This document shows, piece by piece, positions 1 to 6,786 of a stretch of 64,000 nt of DNA. Location of the stretch: positions 1-64,000 of IMG/VR virus record IMGVR_UViG_3300030002_000011; one strand, 5' to 3'. The notes beneath the pieces were generated by a model, which saw nothing but the letters and a program-made list of their open reading frames with translations, had not been told where the DNA came from and did no database searches. Source of the stretch: a virus. Both the position numbers and the translations under genes were made by a program. Positions within the stretch are counted from its first letter, which is position 1. Each line of letters starts with the position of its first letter.

Positions 1-554
1 GGGACCGCAAGCTGGTGGTGGCCGACTGCACCGAGGCGGTGAAGGCCATCGAGCCGATCCTGCTGAAGTACGTCGTGCCGTTCGACTTCGAGGCCGACAA
101 GCACTTCGAGGCGGAGATCCTGATCAACCACCCGCGCACTGGGGAGCCCGAGCAGATCATCCTCAACGGCTACATGGACATCCTCGTGCGCGACGACAAG
201 GGCCGCTGGATCGTCTGGGACGTCAAGCACACCAAGGACGAGTCCTACTGGCGCAAGACCGTCGGCCAGCTCGGTTTCTACGATCTCGCCGTTGAGCTGA
301 TGTTCGGGCAGGCCACGGCCATGACCGGGCTCTTCCAGCCGCTGTGCAAGGAGCGGGTCAAGGCCTACAAGCCGACCGTCGATTCCAGAAACCAGCTCCT
401 CCAGAGGATCCTCGGCATGGCCAACGACATCCTGCTGGACATCAAGACCCCGGTCGAGGGAACTGGTCCCTGCGGTTTTTGTCCTACACGTCATGCGTGT
501 ACCAAGTTCGAGCCCATCATTGATAAGCAGGGCAAGAAGAGGATCTCAATGTGA
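1..554 (+). CDS. Cas4/RecB-family PD-(D/E)XK nuclease, 5' end outside window
   Basis: The frame is open from base 3, so the gene begins upstream of the window; a GTG at 15 is only an internal candidate. Counting from that GTG, D55, D69-V-K71 and Q85-x3-Y89 fit the PD-(D/E)XK core plus the QxxxY motif of RecB/Cas4 nucleases. Three clustered cysteines near the C-terminus (C153, C156, C162), with another near the N-terminus, resemble the Cas4 iron-sulfur ligands. Such proteins are single-strand DNA exonucleases used in phage recombination or end processing. The stop overlaps the GTG start of the HNH gene. The family is clear; the exact role is inferred. Confidence 0.8.
   Translation, partial: DRKLVVADCTEAVKAIEPILLKYVVPFDFEADKHFEAEILINHPRTGEPEQIILNGYMDILVRDDKGRWIVWDVKHTKDESYWRKTVGQLGFYDLAVELMFGQATAMTGLFQPLCKERVKAYKPTVDSRNQLLQRILGMANDILLDIKTPVEGTGPCGFCPTRHACTKFEPIIDKQGKKRISM
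381..392. promoter_or_regulatory. dispersed palindrome site, 1 mismatch
   Basis: GATTCCAGAAAC, core ATTC-CA-GAAA, inside the nuclease gene, read there as D-S-R-N. Confidence 0.5.
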
Positions 555-1114
555 CTGAGACATGGCTTCCCATCTTGGGGTATGGGGGCTACTACGAGGT
601 GTCCGATCTCGGCAGAGTTCGGGCTCTGGCTCGCGTTGTCACCTACTCCACTGGAGGGAAGCGAAGTTATCCGGGAAGGATTCTTGTTCCCTTCATGGGC
701 CCCAGAGGTTACTGGTTGGTGGCGGTGTCCTACAGGAGCAAGACGTCACTTCCTGCGGTTCACTCCTTGGTGGCCAAGGCCTTCCATGGACCTCGTCCTG
801 AGGGGCTGGAGTGCAGGCACCTAGACGGGGACCGAGACAACAACCGGGTGTCCAATCTTCAGTGGGGAACTCACTCGGAGAACCGACTGGACCAGATTGC
901 CCATGGAACTGATACCAAGCGGAATCGAACACACTGCCCTCGGGGCCATCCCTTGCAGGAACCCAATCTCTGCTTACGGCAGTGGGAGAACGGTCGCCGA
1001 GCCTGTAGGTCCTGTGCAGCAGCCAGAGAGTTCGTGTCCAGACATCCCTTAGCTGATTTCAAGCTGGAGGGTGACAGGTACTACAACCAGTTCGTTCTGA
1101 GCCTCAGCGCCTGA
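551..1114 (+). CDS. NUMOD4/HNH homing endonuclease
   Basis: A 187-residue protein starting at GTG in the GTGA overlap with the upstream stop. The N-terminus (W-x-P-I, then Y-Y-E-V-S-D-L-G-R-V-R) is a NUMOD4 DNA-binding motif. The segment with HSLVAKAF, ECRHLDGDRDNNRVSNLQWG and HSEN is the typical HNH core found in phage homing endonucleases. A CPRG...CRSC cysteine set near the C-terminus may bind zinc. It sits between a nuclease and small unknown genes and probably acts only for its own spread. Its codon use is less GC-biased than its neighbours, consistent with recent arrival. Confidence 0.85.
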   Translation: MTETWLPILGYGGYYEVSDLGRVRALARVVTYSTGGKRSYPGRILVPFMGPRGYWLVAVSYRSKTSLPAVHSLVAKAFHGPRPEGLECRHLDGDRDNNRVSNLQWGTHSENRLDQIAHGTDTKRNRTHCPRGHPLQEPNLCLRQWENGRRACRSCAAAREFVSRHPLADFKLEGDRYYNQFVLSLSA

Positions 1115-1126
1115 GAGGCGTATCAG
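1097..1126 (+). promoter_or_regulatory. class-2 phage promoter candidate A
   Basis: -35-like CTGAGC at 1097-1102 and -10-like TATCAG at 1121-1126, with an 18-nt spacer. The site runs over the HNH stop codon and precedes the 1148 gene, which has its own GAGAGGAGG ribosome site. Confidence 0.6.
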
Positions 1127-1147
1127 TGAGGGGAGAGGAGGCCAACC

Positions 1148-1396
1148 ATGGCCGCTATTGAAGATCAGATCCGTGAGGTCCGTGGGGCCATCGCGCAGGT
1201 GCAGAACAAGAAGGCACGCTCCGCCGTCGAGCTGGAGAACGCCAAGTCCCGGCTCGCGGATGCGCGCAAGGTGCTGAAGGACGAGTTCGGCGTCGAGACC
1301 AACGAGGAAGCCAAGTCCAAGCTCACCGAGCTGCGGGCCGAACTGGACTCCGCCGTCGCCGAGATCGAGGCCTCACTGGTAGAGGCCGGGGCGTGA
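1148..1396 (+). CDS. small coiled-coil protein, unknown function
   Basis: An 82-residue, highly charged protein with heptad-like spacing of Ile, Val, Leu and Ala over nearly its whole length and no cysteines, so probably one or two long helices forming a coiled coil. The start has a strong GAGAGGAGG site about 8 nt upstream. It is the first gene after promoter candidate A, and its stop overlaps the start of the next gene, suggesting translational coupling. I recognise no family. A small structural or assembly helper is possible, but nothing in the sequence decides it. Confidence 0.65.
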   Translation: MAAIEDQIREVRGAIAQVQNKKARSAVELENAKSRLADARKVLKDEFGVETNEEAKSKLTELRAELDSAVAEIEASLVEAGA

Positions 1397-1614
1397 TCAC
1401 AGCTCTCGTCACCGTCGGTGCTGTCCTGCTGGTGGGAGGGCTGGTGATCTACGCTGCCCTTTCCAACACCGCTCCTGAGCCTTCACCGCTGGTGATCTGC
1501 ACGGTGTGCGTCATGGGGTTCTCTGCGTGGGAGAAGGCTGTTGAGCATCTCCAGCTCGCCCACATCTCGAAGGTCCCTGACGATCTCTCTGACATCGAGC
1601 TTGACTCTAGGTAA
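1393..1614 (+). CDS. membrane-anchored protein with C2H2 zinc-finger-like motif
   Basis: A 73-residue protein starting at GTG in the overlap with the previous stop. Residues 2-24 form one hydrophobic membrane segment. Immediately after it comes C-T-V-C, twelve residues, then H-L-Q-L-A-H, i.e. the C-x2-C-x12-H-x4-H spacing of a classical C2H2 finger. The tail is acidic. The likely topology is one membrane anchor with the finger-like domain on one face. A phage role is unknown; recruitment of a host or phage partner to the membrane is a guess. The -35 box of the next promoter lies in its last codons. Confidence 0.6.
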   Translation: MITALVTVGAVLLVGGLVIYAALSNTAPEPSPLVICTVCVMGFSAWEKAVEHLQLAHISKVPDDLSDIELDSR

Positions 1615-1629
1615 GGACAGTCTTATACT
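1601..1629 (+). promoter_or_regulatory. sigma70-like promoter P1
   Basis: TTGACT (1601-1606), a 17-nt spacer and TATACT (1624-1629) give near-consensus housekeeping geometry. It drives the 1669 gene and the run of genes after it. A palindrome site begins 15 nt after the -10 box, near the expected transcript start. Confidence 0.75.
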
Positions 1630-1644
1630 AGAGACGTCAACCCA

Positions 1645-1656
1645 GATTCACGAAAC
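1645..1656. promoter_or_regulatory. operator-like palindrome at P1, 1 mismatch
   Basis: GATTCACGAAAC in the short gap between P1 and the ATG at 1669. A protein bound here would sit on the initially transcribed region. Confidence 0.6.
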
Positions 1657-1668
1657 AAGGCGGTCAGC

Positions 1669-2304
1669 ATGAGCAAGGGCAAGTACGACAAGCTGCGCAG
1701 GGGCCTGATGGCCAATCCCATCGCGGTCACCCGGCGTCTCCCCGGCCAGCCCCCGGCACCCATCACCGAGCCCGTGCAGGACGCTCTCCCGCTGAGCGGG
1801 ATGCAGCCCGGCGAACTGGTGATGATCAAGGGCACGACCCCCAAGCTCGTGGACGCTCCCTACACCGGGGTCGAGGTCAGGGTGGCTCAGTTCCTCGCGG
1901 AGGAAGCCGACATCGTCGTCACGGCAGTGCCGATGGACACCATGCCGGAGAAGCTGCTGAGCAACACCGACCGAGGCCTCAAGGGTCTGGCCAAGGGCCT
2001 CATGCTGAAGGAGGAGGGCCAGACCAAGGCACTCACCGGAGCAGCGGCATGGGCCGAGCGCGCCAACGCGTGGATCGTCAAGCTCCCGGCAGGCACGCTC
2101 TTCTCCGCCAACGAGCTGGTGAGGGCTGTCGACCTGCCCCACCCGGACACCGACACGCCGAACCGCAACAACGCCGTCGGTGCGCTGTTCTCCTCCGCCT
2201 CTCGCAGGGGCCTGATGCGCAAGACCGGGAACTACAAGCCGAGCAACAACTCGGCCAACCGGGGTGCCGTCGTGGCCATCTGGATGCGGACGGACGCGAA
2301 GTGA
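1669..2304 (+). CDS. unknown protein with probable winged-helix C-terminus
   Basis: A 211-residue protein, first gene of the P1 transcript. The N-terminal 50 residues are basic and proline-rich and probably disordered. The C-terminal third (LFSANELVRAV, then NAVGALFSSASRRGLMRKTG, then a V-V-A-I-W strand) has the pattern of a winged helix: helix, recognition helix and beta hairpin, as seen in phage proteins that control expression of small promoter-proximal units. DNA binding is therefore inferred. It could be an early regulator; I cannot name it. The stop overlaps the GTG of the next gene. Confidence 0.65.
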   Translation: MSKGKYDKLRRGLMANPIAVTRRLPGQPPAPITEPVQDALPLSGMQPGELVMIKGTTPKLVDAPYTGVEVRVAQFLAEEADIVVTAVPMDTMPEKLLSNTDRGLKGLAKGLMLKEEGQTKALTGAAAWAERANAWIVKLPAGTLFSANELVRAVDLPHPDTDTPNRNNAVGALFSSASRRGLMRKTGNYKPSNNSANRGAVVAIWMRTDAK

Positions 2305-2579
2305 GCGGGGATCCGAACGTCCGCTGGCTGGTCGTCACCAATGCTCCAGCCGCCACCGTCGAGCGGTACCTCTACAGCACCGCCCACCGGGTGGTCAGCT
2401 ACGACAACCCGAACTACAACCACCCGACCCACCTCGTGGTCGTGATGGCCCGCAGCAACGTCGAGTACATCGCCAACTACCAGTCCGACCGGATGCTCTC
2501 CGGCCTGATGGGGTCCAAGGTGTGTGAGACCTACCTTGAGGCTCTGGATGCCATCCTCGACGTCACCCGCGATTCCTGA
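2301..2579 (+). CDS. hypothetical protein, 92 residues
   Basis: Starts at GTG 2301 in the GTGA overlap with the previous stop; the longer frame upstream is only a shadow of the previous gene. The product has a hydrophobic strand-rich middle (RWLVVTNA, HLVVVMARS) and a helical C-terminus, so a small alpha/beta fold. No cysteines or catalytic motif stand out. Its last codon and stop lie within a palindrome site that also runs into the ribosome site of the next gene. Confidence 0.6.
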   Translation: MSGDPNVRWLVVTNAPAATVERYLYSTAHRVVSYDNPNYNHPTHLVVVMARSNVEYIANYQSDRMLSGLMGSKVCETYLEALDAILDVTRDS

Positions 2580-2582
2580 AAG
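2571..2582. promoter_or_regulatory. dispersed palindrome overlapping stop and ribosome site
   Basis: GATTCCTGAAAG, 1 mismatch. It covers the TGA of the 2301 gene and the first bases of the AAAGGAGG serving the HAD gene. Confidence 0.55.
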
Positions 2583-2592
2583 GAGGCTCCCG

Positions 2593-3033
2593 ATGCGAGC
2601 TGCAATCTTCGACATGGACGGCACGCTCGCTGACGTGCGGAGCATCCGGCACTTCGTGAACGGACCCGTCAGGAACTTCGACGCCTTCCACCGCGCCAGC
2701 GTGAACGTGCCCGCCAACCAGTGGGTGGTGAAGCGCGCGCAGGCTCTGCACGCCTCCGGGGTGGCCATCCTCGTGGTGACCGCCCGGGTGCATCGTTTCC
2801 GGAATCACACCGCGTGGTGGCTGGCCATGCACGATGTGCCGAGCGACGGCCTGTGGATGCGCAACGATGATGACCAGCGTCCGGACTTCTTCGTGAAGGC
2901 CGACATCCTGAAGCGCATCCTCGATCTGGGCTACACCCCGATCCGTGCGTTTGACGACAACCCCGCCGTGATCAAGCTCTGGCAGAGTCACGGCATCCCC
3001 ACCACCATCGTCCCGGGCTGGGAGGCCTCATGA
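2593..3033 (+). CDS. HAD-family phosphatase, polynucleotide 3'-phosphatase-like
   Basis: A 146-residue protein with a perfect AAAGGAGG seven bases before ATG 2593. Residues 5-12 hold the HAD nucleophile motif F-D-M-D-G-T-L; VVTARV near residue 60 is the second motif (T); K102 and F-D-D-N-P near the C-terminus match motifs III and IV. The single compact domain without a large cap resembles the 3'-phosphatase half of T4 polynucleotide kinase, so repair of DNA or RNA 3' ends is likely. Nucleotide phosphatase activity is the alternative. No kinase domain is attached. Confidence 0.75.
   Translation: MRAAIFDMDGTLADVRSIRHFVNGPVRNFDAFHRASVNVPANQWVVKRAQALHASGVAILVVTARVHRFRNHTAWWLAMHDVPSDGLWMRNDDDQRPDFFVKADILKRILDLGYTPIRAFDDNPAVIKLWQSHGIPTTIVPGWEAS
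2795..2806. promoter_or_regulatory. dispersed palindrome site, 1 mismatch
   Basis: GTTTCCGGAATC inside the HAD gene; codons there are CGT TTC CGG AAT. Confidence 0.5.
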
Positions 3034-3233
3034 ACAAGGTTCTGAAACAGGCAGTCGAAGACGCCTCGTACGAGCGCAGCGGCAGCGGTCAGGGAGTACC
3101 CACCAAGAAGGAGCTGGCCAAGCTCCTGAAGAAGGTCGAGAAGCTCAACAAGGGGGGCAACGAGACCCTCTACGACTACATCGACGCCACCCACGACCTG
3201 ATCAACGCCCTGCTGGTGAAGCTCTATGTCTGA
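3030..3233 (+). CDS. small helical hypothetical protein
   Basis: A 67-residue, lysine-rich protein starting at ATG 3030 in an ATGA overlap with the HAD gene and overlapping the clamp start by 8 nt. The pattern TKKELAKLLKKVEKLN followed by a Y-D-Y-I-D helix predicts two amphipathic helices. It has no motif I recognise. Tight coupling to the clamp suggests a related replication role, but that is context only. Confidence 0.6.
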   Translation: MNKVLKQAVEDASYERSGSGQGVPTKKELAKLLKKVEKLNKGGNETLYDYIDATHDLINALLVKLYV

Positions 3234-4452
3234 CCAGATGAGCCTGCTCGAACTCAGCGAGCTGGAGGACGACCTTGTCCCCGAGATCCTGCCGTCGTCG
3301 GCGTCGCTGTCGATCAAGGCCGACGTCGCCAAGCTGAAGGCGCTGTTCTCCCGGGCCAACGGGGTCACACCCGTCCGGGAGATCGTGCCGGGCACGGCCT
3401 TCGCGCTGTTCGAGGCTGTTCCCACCACCTCCGAGGTGGCCGCGCATCTCCGGATCACGGCCACCGACGGGGAGCAGACGGTCTCCGTGGTGGAGGACGG
3501 TGTCGACGTCAAGGTGCCCGGCGCTGTCCTGCTGCCGCCCAAGCGGATGCTGGACATCCTGAAGCTGGCTCCGACCACCCGGGTCGACATCACTGTGGTG
3601 GGCTCCACCGCTCTGGTGCGCTCGGGCCGCGCCCGCTGGACCGTGCAGGTACCTGTGGGGGAAATGAACCTGCTGGGGCTCGACGAGGTTTCTGGAATCA
3701 AGCTGGCTCCTGTGCCGGTGGTTCCCTTCCTGTGCGCCCTGATGGCTGCCCGCAAGGCTGCCTCCACCTCAGACGCCCGGGTGTCCCTGATGCAGGTCAA
3801 GGTCAAGGACTCCGCCATCGTCGCCTGCGACGGGGGACGGCTGCACAAGGCCACCGTGGCGGGGCTCGACCCGGCCATGGACACCACCATCCCGGTGCGG
3901 ACGGTCGACGAGCTGATCAAGGCCCTCGACGGGGCCGACGAGTTGCTCATGGGCTTCGACGAGCGCCATCTGGTGTTCCGGGTGGGGGCCGACTCCATCG
4001 TGGCCCAGAGGATGCTCCTGCCGTTCCCTGACGTGCAGTCCCTGCTGCTCGGGCCGCAGATCACCAACACCCTCGGGCTGCTGGTGGATCGCAACGAGCT
4101 GTACGAGGCGATCAAGCGGGTGCGGATCAACGCCGACCCTGACATCGCCGTGGTGTCCCTCAGCATCGTCAGGGGGGCCCGTAGCGCCACGGACTGGGCT
4201 CTGGAGGTCAAGAGTAGGGACCGGGCAGGCAACACGGCGCAGGAGGTCGTGGAGTGCCAGTGGAAGGGCAAGCCGAAGGAGGTCTTCTACAACCATCACT
4301 ACCTCACCGATCTGCTGGAGGTGTGCATCGCCGACACGCTGATGCTGAGGATGGGCGGGGACACCAAGGCCAACCGCACGCCGCTGCTGATCGACGACAC
4401 GGACGCAGGGGTGATGGGCATCATCCAGCAGACGACGGACCACTGGTCATAG
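3226..4452 (+). CDS. dnaN-like: DNA polymerase III beta-like sliding clamp
   Basis: A 408-residue protein of the size expected for a three-domain bacterial beta clamp. The first ~20 residues are extra; from residue 25 the repeats of the clamp fold follow (SLSIKADVAKLKALFS, then VPVVPFLCALMAARKA, then LLVDRNELYEAIKRV at the start of each third). The C-terminus G-V-M-G-I-I-Q-Q matches the terminal strand that forms the partner-binding pocket. It would encircle DNA and tether the phage polymerase. Phage DnaX, delta-prime and delta homologues in the same window support the call. It is the last gene before an intrinsic terminator. Confidence 0.85.
   Translation: MSDQMSLLELSELEDDLVPEILPSSASLSIKADVAKLKALFSRANGVTPVREIVPGTAFALFEAVPTTSEVAAHLRITATDGEQTVSVVEDGVDVKVPGAVLLPPKRMLDILKLAPTTRVDITVVGSTALVRSGRARWTVQVPVGEMNLLGLDEVSGIKLAPVPVVPFLCALMAARKAASTSDARVSLMQVKVKDSAIVACDGGRLHKATVAGLDPAMDTTIPVRTVDELIKALDGADELLMGFDERHLVFRVGADSIVAQRMLLPFPDVQSLLLGPQITNTLGLLVDRNELYEAIKRVRINADPDIAVVSLSIVRGARSATDWALEVKSRDRAGNTAQEVVECQWKGKPKEVFYNHHYLTDLLEVCIADTLMLRMGGDTKANRTPLLIDDTDAGVMGIIQQTTDHWS
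3688..3699. promoter_or_regulatory. dispersed palindrome site, 1 mismatch
   Basis: GTTTCTGGAATC inside the clamp gene, read as V-S-G-I. Confidence 0.5.
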
Positions 4453-4481
4453 GCTGCGCGCAGTCGCGTTGCGCCGACAGG

Positions 4482-4513
4482 AAGCCCGGAGGTGTTAGTG
4501 GCCCTCCGGGCTT
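4482..4513 (+). terminator. intrinsic terminator after the clamp gene
   Basis: An 11-bp stem, AAGCCCGGAGG (4482-4492) with CCTCCGGGCTT (4503-4513), a 10-nt loop and a short T-containing tail. It closes the P1 transcript just before promoter P2. Confidence 0.8.
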
Positions 4514-4534
4514 TCGCTTGCCCACCGGTAGGTT

Positions 4535-4546
4535 GATTCCAGAAAC
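4535..4546. promoter_or_regulatory. operator-like palindrome abutting P2 -35, 1 mismatch
   Basis: GATTCCAGAAAC ends 2 nt before the TTGACA of P2. A bound protein would block RNA polymerase at this promoter. Confidence 0.65.
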
Positions 4547-4548
4547 AG

Positions 4549-4577
4549 TTGACATGCAGAGCCCAAGTGACTATAGT
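4549..4577 (+). promoter_or_regulatory. sigma70-like promoter P2
   Basis: Perfect TTGACA (4549-4554), 17-nt spacer, TATAGT (4572-4577): the best housekeeping-type promoter in the window. It lies in a 158-nt gap between the terminator and ATG 4611, so it restarts transcription of the following block. Confidence 0.85.
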
Positions 4578-4610
4578 TAGGGACAGGTCAACAACACAGA
4601 AGGAATCACA

Positions 4611-5012
4611 ATGGCTGCACTGCCCGACGGTCTCACGCAGGCCGACCTCGACCGCTACGCCCAGCTCGACGCTGGCATCGCCGCGCTCGCCGAAGAGCAC
4701 AAGATCCTCAACGCCAAGATCAAGAAGGCTCACCTCGACGCCGGTCTTTCCGGAAAGAAGACGCTGGTCTACCCCAGCGACAAGTACGGCGCGATCATCG
4801 TCAAGCTCAACGAGCAGCGCAGGCTCGACATGGAGGCACTGGCCGAGAAGTACGTCGAGGAGCAGTTCCCGCAGTACTTCATCCACTCCCTCGACACCAA
4901 GGCCATCCCCGCCGATGAGCTGGACGTCTTCCGTACCAAGGTCGTGCAGACCCTGTCCATCGACCGGGAGAACGCCGAGCCCGCCGTCTCGCCGAAGCGC
5001 GTGCAGGTCTGA
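4611..5012 (+). CDS. hypothetical protein, first gene of the P2 transcript
   Basis: A 133-residue protein beginning at ATG 4611 with a GAAGGA site. It is charged and mostly helical (residues 10-35 and 65-85 as long helices), with a short strand segment KTLVYPSDKYGAIIVKLN in the middle. There are no cysteines and no motif I recognise. Being first after the strongest promoter implies high early expression, as for phage host-takeover or DNA-binding proteins, but this is inference. Confidence 0.65.
   Translation: MAALPDGLTQADLDRYAQLDAGIAALAEEHKILNAKIKKAHLDAGLSGKKTLVYPSDKYGAIIVKLNEQRRLDMEALAEKYVEEQFPQYFIHSLDTKAIPADELDVFRTKVVQTLSIDRENAEPAVSPKRVQV
4746..4757. promoter_or_regulatory. dispersed palindrome site, exact core
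   Basis: CTTTCCGGAAAG, fully self-complementary 12-mer, about 170 nt downstream of the P2 -10 box, read as L-S-G-K. Confidence 0.7.
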
Positions 5013-5272
5013 TGGTGGCAACCATGACGGTTCGCAGCGAGGTTCGGGGAACCGTGCCTCAGCTGCGGATCTTCGCCCGCATGACGGGCACCCAGACCCA
5101 GCGCACCCTGCGCGTGGATGGCCAGCGCTCGCTGACCCAGAACATCACCACGGCAGCGCTGATGGTGGGCAGGGTGGAAGCTACGAAGCGCGGTCTCGAT
5201 CCTGCCTCTGTGCGGGTCGTTCAGCAGTTGGAGGATGGCTATGGGCACGTCGCCCTTCTGGAGGGGCTGTGA
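5012..5272 (+). CDS. hypothetical protein, 86 residues
   Basis: Starts at ATG 5012 overlapping the previous stop; a second ATG at 5024 is possible. The sequence alternates strand-like and charged segments, with a GYGHVALLEGL end. No family is recognised. Its stop overlaps the GTG start of the next short gene, so the set 4611-5714 looks like one translationally coupled string. Confidence 0.55.
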   Translation: MVATMTVRSEVRGTVPQLRIFARMTGTQTQRTLRVDGQRSLTQNITTAALMVGRVEATKRGLDPASVRVVQQLEDGYGHVALLEGL

Positions 5273-5439
5273 GGTCGGCAGAGAGGCTCTCGAAGACCTC
5301 CGTGTGCAAGGACCACACTCTGGTGGCGGTGCTGTCCATGATGGTGGACTTCGGGACCGCATTCACGGTCAGGACCACCGTCCCTGCGACCTGCCAGCAC
5401 TGCGCCCTCCCCGCCTACACGACGGTGTCCCGGCTGTGA
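5269..5439 (+). CDS. small protein with CQHC motif
   Basis: A 56-residue product starting at GTG 5269 in the GTGA overlap. It carries C-Q-H-C near the C-terminus and one further cysteine (S-V-C-K) upstream, so zinc binding is possible but incomplete. A hydrophobic stretch (HTLVAVLSMMVDFG) lies in the middle. Both neighbours overlap it by the stop/start tetranucleotide, which supports it being translated. Confidence 0.5.
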   Translation: MRSAERLSKTSVCKDHTLVAVLSMMVDFGTAFTVRTTVPATCQHCALPAYTTVSRL

Positions 5440-5714
5440 AGTACATGTGGTCAGGGACGCCGGAGGGAGAAGCGCTGGAGGCCAGCATCTCGAAGGCTGT
5501 GCACGACATGCTGGCCAAGCGGGACGGTCTGCTGGAGGAGATGTGCATGGCGATGATCTTCGAGGGCAGGCGTGGGCTCAAGGTCGTCGAGTCGCTGGAG
5601 ACCATGACCGTCGAACTGTCCGATGAGGTGCCCTTGGGAGAGATCCACTGGCACCGGGACTACACCCCCGCGTTGGACTTCAGCGTCGAAGATTTTCTGC
5701 GCTCGAAGTCGTAA
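5436..5714 (+). CDS. hypothetical protein, 92 residues
   Basis: Real start taken as GTG 5436, in the GTGA overlap; the longer frame upstream is a shadow of the two previous genes. The product is mostly helical (GEALEASISKAVHDMLAKRD and LLEEMCMAMIFEG), with an acidic C-terminus. No motif identified. It is the last gene of the P2 string. Confidence 0.55.
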   Translation: MKYMWSGTPEGEALEASISKAVHDMLAKRDGLLEEMCMAMIFEGRRGLKVVESLETMTVELSDEVPLGEIHWHRDYTPALDFSVEDFLRSKS

Positions 5715-5794
5715 ACCACTATGTAACCTTTAACTAACTACCCCCGTAGGGGGAGTAAGGCTCATCGAGTCCTTGGTCTCTGATCGAGGGCTCG

Positions 5795-5824
5795 CTGCGT
5801 TTTCGGGTCCGATCCGCGTACCAG
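5795..5824 (+). promoter_or_regulatory. class-2 phage promoter candidate B
   Basis: CTGCGT (5795-5800), 18-nt spacer, TACCAG (5819-5824) in the 115-nt gap after the 5436 gene. The GTG at 5830 lies exactly 13 nt after the first base of CGTACC, predicting a leaderless transcript. The gap also holds a weak CCCCC-GTA-GGGGG hairpin at 5741-5753, too short to call a terminator. Confidence 0.6.
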
Positions 5825-5829
5825 TAGTT

Positions 5830-6786
5830 GTGAAGCTGTTCCCCTACCCCGAGTGTGGCGACTCTTCTGACGTCCTCGGGTGGATGAAGGGCAACGCCAA
5901 CCGGTACCTCCACACCTTCCGCCGCACGAGCACTCCGTTCCCGGATGTCGACATGCTCAGCGACTGGGTCTTCACGGTCAGTGTGAAGCTCCACCGACCG
6001 TTAGGCGCTACCGAACGGTCCTACCTGCTCACAGCGGACATGGCTGTCTCGGCGGCGGAGTACGCGCTGGAGCACTACGACCCCGAGCACGAGTGCTTCG
6101 AGAAGGCCCACCGTGGGGGCTGCCGGTCCAAGCGGGTCTCGCCGCTGTTGGGCATGGTCAAGGATCTGGCCTACATGAGCGCGGCGCAGGTGGCGGCGAA
6201 GCTCGGCATCAGCCGTCAGCACGCGACCCGGTTGCGCAAGCGTGTGGTCGCCGACGCCCCCCAAGACGTTTCCGAAAAAGAGATTGATGCACTCATTGGG
6301 CACCCCGGTTGGTCTGGCGACGTTCTGAGGCGTACCAGTAGTCATGGACACATTGGATTCGCTGGTCGTCAGGGCCCGCCAGCGCCGTCGGCAGATCGAT
6401 GTGGCGCAGGGTGGGGTCCGGGCGGTGCTGTTGCGGGGCAAGGAGCTGACCACCGAGGTGTCAGACCTGTCCGCACTGGTGGAGGAGCTGGACCGCGTGA
6501 CGGTGCTGCTGAACTCGCTGGGGGAGGAGCGGCAGCTTGCCGCCCAGTCCAGCATCGAGGAGCTGGTCACCCGGGGCCTGCGGATGATCTTCGACGACAC
6601 CCTGAGCTTCCACATCGTGCAGGCCGTGAAGGGCAAGACCGCAGTGGTCGAGTTCGTGGTCCGCACGACGCTGGGCAACGACGTCATCGAGACCCCGGTG
6701 ATGGACGCCCGGGGCGGTGGCCTTGCCGCCGTGATCGGCTTCCTGCTGCGGTTCGTCGTCATGCTGATGGGTCGCGATCCCCGTGA
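5830..6786 (+). CDS. HTH DNA-binding protein; 3' part overlaps the next gene, frameshift suspected
   Basis: I choose GTG 5830 because it lies at the fixed promoter distance; a TTG at 5773 is open upstream. Convincing coding runs to about 6290: an N-terminal acidic domain, a cysteine/histidine set (HYDPEHECFEKAH, GGCRSK), then a helix-turn-helix, SAAQVAAKLGISRQHATRL. From about 6290 the frame continues without a stop to 6786 but becomes Gly/Ala/Arg-rich shadow sequence over the Rad50-like gene. In the +1 frame, entered through the A5 run at 6275-6279, a TGA at 6326-6328 ends the protein at the next promoter. A lost base or a true frameshift is likelier than a 443-nt overlap. Confidence 0.6.
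   Translation: MKLFPYPECGDSSDVLGWMKGNANRYLHTFRRTSTPFPDVDMLSDWVFTVSVKLHRPLGATERSYLLTADMAVSAAEYALEHYDPEHECFEKAHRGGCRSKRVSPLLGMVKDLAYMSAAQVAAKLGISRQHATRLRKRVVADAPQDVSEKEIDALIGHPGWSGDVLRRTSSHGHIGFAGRQGPPAPSADRCGAGWGPGGAVAGQGADHRGVRPVRTGGGAGPRDGAAELAGGGAAACRPVQHRGAGHPGPADDLRRHPELPHRAGREGQDRSGRVRGPHDAGQRRHRDPGDGRPGRWPCRRDRLPAAVRRHADGSRSP
6268..6279. promoter_or_regulatory. dispersed palindrome site, 1 mismatch
   Basis: GTTTCCGAAAAA, containing the A5 run where the frameshift is suspected. Confidence 0.45.
6309..6338 (+). promoter_or_regulatory. class-2 phage promoter candidate C
   Basis: TTGGTC (6309-6314), 18-nt spacer, TACCAG (6333-6338). ATG 6344 lies exactly 13 nt after CGTACC begins, so the transcript would be leaderless. 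Confidence 0.65.

Noticed and set aside
1-554. Cas4-like nuclease as part of a CRISPR system
   Set aside because: No repeat array and no other cas gene are in the window; Cas4/RecB-like nucleases are common stand-alone phage proteins.
551-1114. Flanking direct repeats around the first HNH gene, as at 32536/33018
   Set aside because: I compared both ends and found no shared sequence beyond the stop/start overlap.
3029-3040. GGTTCTGAAACA as a palindrome site
   Set aside because: Spacing between the half-sites is one base, not two, and three core bases mismatch.
2988-4271. Long reverse-strand frames (e.g. 2988-4271, 12390-14042, 20318-23926)
   Set aside because: They are shadows of well-supported forward genes, rich in Ser/Arg/Gly/Val with no motifs, as expected from high third-position GC.
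5741-5753. CCCCCGTAGGGGG hairpin as terminator
   Set aside because: Only 5 bp of stem and no T-run; too weak to call.
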